A stretch of DNA of 25,049 nt from CAZAQS01 sp964486825 (GTDB lineage Bacteria; Chloroflexota; Anaerolineae; Anaerolineales; UBA4823): contig CAZAQS010000044.1 of assembly GCA_964486825.1 (NCBI GenBank), positions 1 through 25,049 of the forward strand, given 5' to 3'. A model generated the notes under the pieces. It made no database searches. It was not told the DNA's origin and saw only the letters and a list, made by a program, of their open reading frames with translations. This document shows, one piece after another, positions 15,398 to 21,932 of this stretch (position 1 is the stretch's first letter; every line of letters starts with the position of its first letter). The position numbers and the translations under genes are program-made.

Positions 15398-16417
15398 ATG
15401 GGCGCCAATAATAAAATGAATAAGGACTGGCGGAAAGTTTTGCCAGGCCTGATTGTCAGTTTGGTTTCACTTGCCGTTGTCTTATATTTTGTCGATCTCC
15501 ATGAGCTAAAAGAGGCCCTTCAACTGGCTGATTACCGATTCATAGCCGCCGGGTTTTTAGTCACCTTTACCTGGCTTGCTGTGCGTGGCAAAGTCTGGCA
15601 AACTTTGTTGCCGGATAGAGTTCCCTATAAGACAGTATTCCTGACGTTAAGTGAGGGCTACCTGTTGAACAATATCCTGCCGTTACGCCTTGGAGAAGTT
15701 GGAAGGGCTTTCCTGCTCAGCCGCAAGACACCCATGGCTTTCTGGCAAATTTTTTCCAGTATTCTGATCGAACGCGCCCTCGACATGGCATTCGCTACAG
15801 CCTTGCTTTTGAGCACGCTGGCTTTTGTGGTCGGCGGTGATTGGGCGCGCCAGGCGGCGTTGGCTGTGGGAATCGTAGTAGCAGTAGGGCTGGTTGGGTT
15901 ATATTTGATCGCTCGGAATCAGGCATGGGCTATGCGTGTATTTGGATCGCTCAGCGCCCGTTGGCCTTTTCTAAATCGGGTCGGCGGGAGAGCCCTGCCG
16001 GCTTTTATCTCTGGCCTGGGCGTACTAACCGATGGGAAGCGCTTCTTGCAGGCAGTAAGCTGGATGGTTTTAAACTGGAGCCTGGGCGTGCTGCAGTACT
16101 ACGTCTACCTGTTGGCATTTTTCCCGGAAGCCCGCTTGCTGTGGGCCGGTTTCAGCCTGGGGGCCGGGTCCTTAGGGATCGCTGCACCGTCCTCACCAGG
16201 TGCGGTCGGCGTTCTGGAGCTTACACTGGTAGCAGCGCTTTCACTCTTCAATTTGAACCCTTCCTTTGCCTTCGCATTTGCCGTCACTGCCCATATTATG
16301 AATTACTTGATCATCGGGGTTCTGGGCGTCTATGCCCTGTCAAAAGATAATGAAACTTTACTGGGGTTATACAGGCTTGCTCGCAGTTCGCTTCAAAAGA
16401 CAACTAACCCGACTTGA
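15398..16417 (+). CDS. Lysylphosphatidylglycerol synthase TM-region (flippase-like) protein
   Basis: Integral membrane protein of the LPG_synthase_TM / UPF0104 family, which includes MprF membrane domains and archaeal AglD-like proteins; members are often linked to lipid or glycolipid flipping or transfer. The translation has 339 residues and about eight hydrophobic helices with no soluble domain. The recognisable family segment is EGYLLNNILPLRLGEVGRAFLL (about residues 86-107), followed by SSILIERALDM. The glycine/proline-rich GIAAPSSPGAVGVLE is near residue 265. GGGGAGG is 12 bases before the ATG at 15398; an internal ATG at 15416 is also possible. It is 7 bases after lepA, so it is probably cotranscribed, while glycan genes follow after a 185-base gap. 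Function in glycan transport is inferred. Confidence 0.85.
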   Translation: MGANNKMNKDWRKVLPGLIVSLVSLAVVLYFVDLHELKEALQLADYRFIAAGFLVTFTWLAVRGKVWQTLLPDRVPYKTVFLTLSEGYLLNNILPLRLGEVGRAFLLSRKTPMAFWQIFSSILIERALDMAFATALLLSTLAFVVGGDWARQAALAVGIVVAVGLVGLYLIARNQAWAMRVFGSLSARWPFLNRVGGRALPAFISGLGVLTDGKRFLQAVSWMVLNWSLGVLQYYVYLLAFFPEARLLWAGFSLGAGSLGIAAPSSPGAVGVLELTLVAALSLFNLNPSFAFAFAVTAHIMNYLIIGVLGVYALSKDNETLLGLYRLARSSLQKTTNPT

Positions 16418-16523
16418 ACGTTTGAAGATCATTGTTGAATTACTCAGTGAATGGGTTTGATACACTTATCCTTTGGTAGATTTTTATTGACAGTATTGCT
16501 CCAGCCTGATCAACTATATCTAT

Positions 16524-16547
16524 TGTCTGGCAAGCATTTGCCAGGCA
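16524..16547. repeat. Inverted repeat upstream of the epimerase gene
   Basis: TGTCTGGCAA and TTGCCAGGCA are complementary over 10 bp (one G-T wobble) around the loop GCAT. The core CTGGCAA/TTGCCAG is perfect. It lies 56 bases before the epimerase ATG in a 185-base gap. It could be an operator, or a hairpin ending the lepA transcript, although no T run follows. A perfect TTGACA at 16487-16492 is nearby without a good -10. Confidence 0.45.
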
Positions 16548-16602
16548 TAAAGCTAAAAATGAAATCGAGGGTTATTATCTAGACCTGGAAGGGAGGGAGT
16601 TA

Positions 16603-17631
16603 ATGTCGCGCGTATTTTTGGTTACAGGCGGAGCTGGCTTTATCGGCTCTAACTATGTATACCGGCTGCTTTCACGCGGTGAAAAGGTCATCGTTTTCGA
16701 CAACCTGTCTCGTGCCGGCGCGCCTCGCAATATGCGCTGGTTGTCGGAAACCTTCGGTTCCAACACCTTCAAACTGGTCGTCGGTGATGTACGCGATGCT
16801 GCCTTACTAACCGCTACAGTGCGTGAGGCGGATGTAATCGTCCACCTCGCCTCCCAGGTCGCAGTGACCACTTCCGTTCTCCATCCGCGGGAAGATTTCG
16901 ACATCAACGCCCTTGGTACGTTCAATATCCTGGAAGCAGCTCGACTTTCAGGCCGGCATCCCATTATCATCTACGCCTCGACAAACAAGGTATACGGTGG
17001 CATGGAAACCGTGCCTATCGTTGAAGACGAAAACCGTTATCGCTATGCCGATCGCCCGGAGGGAATCTCTGAAACCGAATTACTCGATTTCCATTCACCT
17101 TATGGCTGCTCGAAAGGGGCAGGCGACCAATACGTGCGTGATTATCACCGCATTTATGAGTTGCCTGGTGTAGTACTACGGCAGAGTTGTATCTATGGAC
17201 CCAGGCAGTTTGGAATCGAAGATCAGGGCTGGGTAGCGTGGTTTGTGATCGCGGGGGTCACAGAACGACCAGTGCATATTTATGGAGATGGCAAGCAGGT
17301 CCGCGATCTCTTATATATTGATGACTTGATGGATGCCTACGATGCGGTTCTGGCGAATATCGAACGCGCCGCAGGGCAAATCTATAACCTGGGCGGCGGG
17401 ATGGAGAATGCTATCTCTATCTGGCAAGAATTCGGACCGCTTCTCGAAAATTTGATTGGACGTAAGTTGCCTGTCATCCGAAGCGACTGGCGGCCCGGCG
17501 ACCAACGCATCTTCATCGCGGATATCCGTAAGGCAGAGCGTGAATTAGGCTGGCGTCCGAAGGTGGGTATCGGAGATGGCCTTGCTCGCCTGATAACGTG
17601 GGTCCAGGAAAATAGGGAGCTATTTGACTGA
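16603..17631 (+). CDS. NAD-dependent sugar-nucleotide epimerase, CDP-paratose 2-epimerase-like
   Basis: Extended short-chain dehydrogenase likely to act on a nucleotide sugar for glycan synthesis. The 342-residue protein has the NAD motif TGGAGFIGS (8-16), GDVRD, HLASQVAVTTSV and YASTNKVYGG. The catalytic pair is Tyr167-x3-Lys171 in SPYGCSKG. RQSCIYGPRQFGIEDQGWV and YGDGKQVRDLLYIDDL then match CDP-paratose/CDP-tyvelose 2-epimerase-like proteins closely. The real substrate may be a different nucleotide sugar, because no other CDP-dideoxysugar genes are seen here. The ATG is preceded by the strong purine-rich site GGGAGGGAG. A GT4 gene follows 5 bases after the stop, and a methyltransferase gene comes next, so this probably heads a glycan operon. 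Confidence 0.9.
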   Translation: MSRVFLVTGGAGFIGSNYVYRLLSRGEKVIVFDNLSRAGAPRNMRWLSETFGSNTFKLVVGDVRDAALLTATVREADVIVHLASQVAVTTSVLHPREDFDINALGTFNILEAARLSGRHPIIIYASTNKVYGGMETVPIVEDENRYRYADRPEGISETELLDFHSPYGCSKGAGDQYVRDYHRIYELPGVVLRQSCIYGPRQFGIEDQGWVAWFVIAGVTERPVHIYGDGKQVRDLLYIDDLMDAYDAVLANIERAAGQIYNLGGGMENAISIWQEFGPLLENLIGRKLPVIRSDWRPGDQRIFIADIRKAERELGWRPKVGIGDGLARLITWVQENRELFD

Positions 17632-17636
17632 ACCTT

Positions 17637-18797
17637 ATGCGTATCCTGACCGTCCTGACTTACTATCGACCGCACACCAGCGGGCTGACTATTTATGCCG
17701 AACGGCTTGTCAACGCGTTGGCGGCGCGCGGCCACCAGGTTACTGTCCTGACCACTCAATATGAAAAGCAACTTCCCCACACAGAGACTGATGGCAATGT
17801 GCAGATCGTACGTCTTCCGGTTGTAGCCCGGATCAATAAAGGTGTTCTCGCTCCATCATTTGGGCGGGTTTCCACTCGCTTGGTCAAGGAGCACGATGTG
17901 GTGTTGTTGCACCTGCCTCAGTTTGATGCAGCCGGTGTCGCACTGCGGGCTCGCATTATGAAGCGTCCCTCTGTGATACTGTATCATTCGGACTTATTAC
18001 TTCCACCGGGGTTGTTCAACCGCTTCGTCAATATGGTCGTAAACATTACAAATCATCTTGCCGGTTTGTTTACACACCAGGTGGTCGCCTACACCGAGGA
18101 TTTTGCCAATCATTCCGCCTTCCTGACCCGTTTTGCTTACAAACGCACCGTTATTCGACCCATCGTACAGATTCCACGCGCCTCCCAGTCGGAAGTTGCA
18201 GCCTTCAAAGCTCAATACAACCCGCAGGGCTACAAACTGATCGGGATGGCGACACGCTTCGCAGCAGAGAAAGGCATAGAAGTCCTCTTGGAAGCTTTGC
18301 CTGTAATCCAGGCGCGTTTTCCGCAAGTCAAAGTTTTATTTGCTGGCCAGTATGAGGGAGTGTGGGGTGAAGAAGCCTATTATCAGCGCCTCATACCGCA
18401 AATCAAGCGTTATCAGGAGAAAGGTCTCTGGGATTTTTTGGGTGTGCTCTCCATGCAGCAGATGGCTGCCTTTTATCCTAACCTGGACGTGCTCGTGGTC
18501 CCGAGCCTCAATTCTACGGAAACCTTTGGGTTTGTGCAGATCGAAGCGATGATGAACGGTGTTCCAACAGTGGCTTCGAATTTGCCAGGTGTACGCCAGC
18601 CAGTGTCTTTGACCGGGATGGGAAAAGTTGTCCCCATTAATGACGCGCCCGCACTTGCGGAGGCGGTACTGGATATCTTTGACCACCCCAGACATTATCG
18701 CGGGGATCCTGAAAAGGTAATCGAGATGTTCCATCCCGATACAAACGTAGCTGCCTTTGAACAGCTCTTCGAATCCTTATTGGCACAATTAGATTGA
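17637..18797 (+). CDS. GT4-family glycosyltransferase
   Basis: Predicted retaining glycosyltransferase with GT-B fold acting at the cytoplasmic face on a lipid- or protein-linked glycan. The protein has 386 residues. The N-terminus, RILTVLTYYRPHTSGLTIYAERL, is the typical acceptor-domain start. Residues 115-143 (LYHSDLLLPPG...) form the conserved inter-domain region. The donor domain begins with LIGMATRFAAEKGIEVLLEAL. Glu295 and Glu303 form the E-x7-E motif in TETFGFVQIEAM. Sugar specificity cannot be assigned. The ATG is 5 bases after the epimerase stop, and the methyltransferase starts 7 bases downstream, a tightly packed operon. No strong ribosome site is visible, as expected for coupled translation. 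Confidence 0.9.
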   Translation: MRILTVLTYYRPHTSGLTIYAERLVNALAARGHQVTVLTTQYEKQLPHTETDGNVQIVRLPVVARINKGVLAPSFGRVSTRLVKEHDVVLLHLPQFDAAGVALRARIMKRPSVILYHSDLLLPPGLFNRFVNMVVNITNHLAGLFTHQVVAYTEDFANHSAFLTRFAYKRTVIRPIVQIPRASQSEVAAFKAQYNPQGYKLIGMATRFAAEKGIEVLLEALPVIQARFPQVKVLFAGQYEGVWGEEAYYQRLIPQIKRYQEKGLWDFLGVLSMQQMAAFYPNLDVLVVPSLNSTETFGFVQIEAMMNGVPTVASNLPGVRQPVSLTGMGKVVPINDAPALAEAVLDIFDHPRHYRGDPEKVIEMFHPDTNVAAFEQLFESLLAQLD

Positions 18798-18804
18798 CCC
18801 GGCC

Positions 18805-19617
18805 ATGAGAAAGCCCACGCCCTTATCAACAGACAAACCTGATTTCCTTTGGTTACACCTGCGAGACCTTCCCTATTTCCGCGCTTTACTTCGAGCGGTG
18901 GAGGCGCAGTTTTATCAGGACTTCGACATGCCATCGCCGGTCTTGGATGTAGGTTGTGGAGATGGGCATTTTGCCACCGTCACATTTGACAGGCCACTGG
19001 ATGTTGGCCTTGACCCATGGGGCGGACCTATTCGCGAGGCAGCTCGCCGGGGCGGCTATCGCTTGCTGGTGCAAGCAGACGGCGGCTACATGCCTTTTCC
19101 AGACGCTCACTTTGCAAGCGGGTTGAGCAATTCCGTCCTTGAGCATATTCCGCATGTAGATAGGGTTCTTGCGGAGACGGCCCGGGTCCTCAAACCTGGG
19201 GCTTTATTCCTGTTCTGCGTTCCAAACCCGGCATTCCTGACCGATTTATCGATTGCCAGATATCTGCGCCGCTTGCGCCTGGAAAGCCTGGCGGCTATGT
19301 ATACAGAATGGTTCCGGCGAATCTCGCGATCAGAACATAACGACGATCCACAGGTATGGGAAGCGCGCTTGAACCAGGCCGGTTTTCACCTGGAGCGCTG
19401 GTGGCATTACTTTTCACCGCAGGCCTTGCGTCTACTCGAGTGGGGTCATTATTTCGGGGCTCCGACCCTACTCACTCGGAAACTGACAGGGCGCTGGATT
19501 ATTTCGCCTACCCGCTGGAACCTGGCCCTTACCATGCGCCTGGTAAGACCGCATGCTATCGCTAAGCCAGACCCGAATGGGACGTATACTTTTTATGTCG
19601 CCCGAAAATCGAGTTGA
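18805..19617 (+). CDS. SAM-dependent methyltransferase
   Basis: Class I methyltransferase of the Methyltransf_11 type, probably modifying a sugar or lipid intermediate of the neighbouring glycan pathway. The translation has 270 residues. Motif I is VLDVGCGDGHFA (46-57). The segment LVQADGGYMPFPDAHF and the post-motif NSVLEHIPHVDRVLAETARVLKPGALFLF follow in normal order. The C-terminal ~100 residues are basic and aromatic, and no membrane helix is obvious. The substrate is unknown. It lies 7 bases after the GT4 gene; a possible 40-codon gene overlaps its end, and the GT39-like gene follows. Confidence 0.88.
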   Translation: MRKPTPLSTDKPDFLWLHLRDLPYFRALLRAVEAQFYQDFDMPSPVLDVGCGDGHFATVTFDRPLDVGLDPWGGPIREAARRGGYRLLVQADGGYMPFPDAHFASGLSNSVLEHIPHVDRVLAETARVLKPGALFLFCVPNPAFLTDLSIARYLRRLRLESLAAMYTEWFRRISRSEHNDDPQVWEARLNQAGFHLERWWHYFSPQALRLLEWGHYFGAPTLLTRKLTGRWIISPTRWNLALTMRLVRPHAIAKPDPNGTYTFYVARKSS

Positions 19618-19717
19618 GTCAAGAACAACGCAGCCGGATTTATGGAAGCTTGCAGACTATCCTCAGTTGGAGTATCATTCCACTTCGATTGAGGACAAAT
19701 ATCCATGTTCATGTTGA
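19595..19717 (+). CDS. Possible 40-residue small protein
   Basis: An ATG at 19595 opens a 40-codon frame ending at TGA 19715-19717. It overlaps the methyltransferase end by 23 bases and stops just before the next gene. The translation begins MSPENRVESRTTQPDLWKL and ends DKYPCSC. It is polar, with two cysteines at the end, and the family is unknown. There is no ribosome site, and chance is a fair explanation. It fills what would otherwise be a 100-base gap in a tightly packed operon. Confidence 0.25.
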   Translation: MSPENRVESRTTQPDLWKLADYPQLEYHSTSIEDKYPCSC

Positions 19718-19726
19718 TTGATTCCG

Positions 19727-21913
19727 ATGGATGAACCGAGTGTTTTGGATTATTTGAAGGCCAAACTCACACCGTGGCGTGGGCCTGCTCCACAAGTGCC
19801 TCCTGCCCCCGACCAGGCAGGCTCAAGTACAGAAGAAGCTCAAAGGAGTTCCATTAAGGGAGAACTCCTTCCAGGAGACTCTCTGCCAGCCAGACCGTTC
19901 GCACAAGCTCGCACCCTGGTCATCCCCTGGCGTAGCCTTTCAGCTCTCTTCCTGGCGTTAGCAGCCCAGGCCAGCCTGGAGCCTGGACCGGACCGGACAT
20001 GGAGCCTGGGTGCAATCCTGTACGGATTGTCCTTTATCCTGCTTGGGTGGGCTTACTTCAGCAAAGAATGGACCTCGTCCGGCGCGCAGGCCTACGACCA
20101 TCCCCCTGCTCGGAGCGACCTGGACAGAAACGCCTTGCTATATAACCCGACCCTGTTCATGCTGTCTCTCTTGCTGACACTGGTTGGCTTGTGGGCTTTC
20201 AGTGGGAATCGCTTCAATTTATTCAATCTGGCGGTCTGGGTAGGAGCTATGCTGCTCATGTTCAAGGCATTTTGGATCCCTGACCTCCACGCCAGGGGAT
20301 GGACTGAGAGGCTTGCGGTTTTCTTTCGCCGCCCGAGTTGGAGGATTGAGATTTCCCGCAACGCCTTGCCACTCTTGGCTGCCATTGTATTGGCGCTCTT
20401 TTTCCGCGTCTACCGGTTGGATGAAGTCCCCCCCCAAATGATAAGCGACCATGCCGAAAAATTGCTGGATGTCTGGGATGTGCTTCAAGGCCAGACCTCC
20501 GTTTTCTTTTCCCGTAACACAGGTCGAGAAAGTCTCCAGATGTACATGATCGCCATTGTCACCCGGCTTTTCGGCCTGGAGCTAAATTTCTTAAGTATGA
20601 AAATCGGCACTGTCCTGGCCGGCCTGCTGACCCTGCCTTATATCTACCTGTTAGGTAGAGAAGTGGGTTTCAGCTCCCGGGCGGGTATACTGGCGATGAC
20701 CTTTGCCGGCATTGCCTATTGGCCTAACGTTATTTCTCGAATTGCCTTGCGCTTTGCACTTTTCCCGCTCTTCGTTGCACCGGTCTTGTATTACCTGGTG
20801 CGCGGGTTGCGTACGTCCAGGCGAAACGATTTCATCCTGGCAGGTCTTTTCCTGGGTGTTGGCCTGCATGGGTACTCCCCTATTCGCGTTCTACCAGTTG
20901 TGGTATTGGTTGGAGTCGGCTTATACCTGTTACACCGGTATGCTGAAGGTCAACGTAGAAGTACTCTCTTCAATCTGGGAGTCCTGATCCTGGTAAGCCT
21001 GGTCGTTTTCCTGCCGCTTCTGAGTTATGCTCTCTTAAATATGGATACCTTTGGGTACCGGGCTTTCACACGCATAGGCTCGCTGGAGCGGCCCTTGCCA
21101 GGACCGGCCTTGTCCATCTTATTAAATAACCTTTGGAGAGGGCTGTCGATGTTCGCATGGGATAACGGTTCGATCTGGCCGGTATCAATTAACAAGCGCC
21201 CGGCATTAGATTTCGTCTCTGGAGCGCTTTTCCACCTGGGGGCTGCTTTGCTGCTGTTTCGCTATTTGCGACATCGGAACTGGGTAGACCTGTTTATACT
21301 GATTTCCATTCCCCTTTTGACGCTTCCTTCGACCCTATCCCTGGCGTTCCCGGATGAAAACCCGGCCCTCAATCGGGCTGGAGGGGCGCTCGTGCCGGTC
21401 TTCGTGGTGGTTGGAATCGCTCTGGATAAGTTGCTAAAAGTGATCGAACAACGCTTCCAACGGGAAAGCTCGCGTCTCATCTCCTGGGGATTGGTGGGAA
21501 TATTGCTGATCTTGTCCGCCACGCAAAACTACAGCCTGGTTTTCGGACGTTACCAGGCCGTTTATGCGGCCTCTTCCTGGAATACGACCGAGCTGGGGCA
21601 GGTGATCCGGGATTTCAGCAATACGATCGGCGATCCAGACAGCGCCTGGGTGCTGTCTTACCCACATTGGGTTGATACGCGCCTGGTTGGTATCCATACA
21701 GGCCGCCCAACCAAAGATTACGCCATATTTCCAGATGAGTTAAGTCGCACGCTGTCCGTGCCTGGACCGAAGCTTTTCCTGGTCAAGCCTGAAGATATGG
21801 AAGGCCAGGATAGGCTGAAAGCCTTTTACCCGACCGGTTGGTTCCGGGTTTACGAGTCGCGGGTTGAGAACAAAGATTTTCTGCTGTTCTTCGTTCCACC
21901 AGATGGAAATTAA
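19727..21913 (+). CDS. GT39/ArnT-like membrane glycosyltransferase
   Basis: Predicted GT-C-fold enzyme that transfers a sugar from a polyprenyl-phosphate donor on the outer face of the membrane. The protein has 728 residues. Residues 15-65 are a proline-rich soluble tail, followed by about four hydrophobic helices to residue 205. The GT-C core then begins with RVYRLDEVPPQMISDHAEKL (Asp241 and Glu244 are candidate catalytic/metal residues) and FFSRNTGRESLQMYMIA. About eight further helices follow, and the C-terminal ~120 residues are extracytoplasmic (SYPHWVDTRLVGI...). The N-terminal membrane extension ahead of the core is unusual for small ArnT-like proteins. I chose ATG 19727; an in-frame TTG at 19718 is the alternative. 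No clear ribosome site is visible. Sugar and acceptor are unknown. Confidence 0.8.
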   Translation: MDEPSVLDYLKAKLTPWRGPAPQVPPAPDQAGSSTEEAQRSSIKGELLPGDSLPARPFAQARTLVIPWRSLSALFLALAAQASLEPGPDRTWSLGAILYGLSFILLGWAYFSKEWTSSGAQAYDHPPARSDLDRNALLYNPTLFMLSLLLTLVGLWAFSGNRFNLFNLAVWVGAMLLMFKAFWIPDLHARGWTERLAVFFRRPSWRIEISRNALPLLAAIVLALFFRVYRLDEVPPQMISDHAEKLLDVWDVLQGQTSVFFSRNTGRESLQMYMIAIVTRLFGLELNFLSMKIGTVLAGLLTLPYIYLLGREVGFSSRAGILAMTFAGIAYWPNVISRIALRFALFPLFVAPVLYYLVRGLRTSRRNDFILAGLFLGVGLHGYSPIRVLPVVVLVGVGLYLLHRYAEGQRRSTLFNLGVLILVSLVVFLPLLSYALLNMDTFGYRAFTRIGSLERPLPGPALSILLNNLWRGLSMFAWDNGSIWPVSINKRPALDFVSGALFHLGAALLLFRYLRHRNWVDLFILISIPLLTLPSTLSLAFPDENPALNRAGGALVPVFVVVGIALDKLLKVIEQRFQRESSRLISWGLVGILLILSATQNYSLVFGRYQAVYAASSWNTTELGQVIRDFSNTIGDPDSAWVLSYPHWVDTRLVGIHTGRPTKDYAIFPDELSRTLSVPGPKLFLVKPEDMEGQDRLKAFYPTGWFRVYESRVENKDFLLFFVPPDGN

Positions 21914-21918
21914 TTTCG

Positions 21919-21924
21919 TATAAT
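21919..21924 (+). promoter_or_regulatory. TATAAT -10 box directly before the DUF2298 gene
   Basis: A perfect TATAAT ends 8 bases before the ATG at 21933, in the 19-base gap between the two GT-C genes. There is no clear -35 and no ribosome site. If active, it would give a transcript with about 2 leader bases. Confidence 0.35.
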
Positions 21925-21932
21925 ACCTACGT

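Noticed and set aside
19977..20013. Short internal repeats (GAGCCTGG, GACCG)
   Set aside because: They are too short and irregular, and fall in an ordinary coding stretch.
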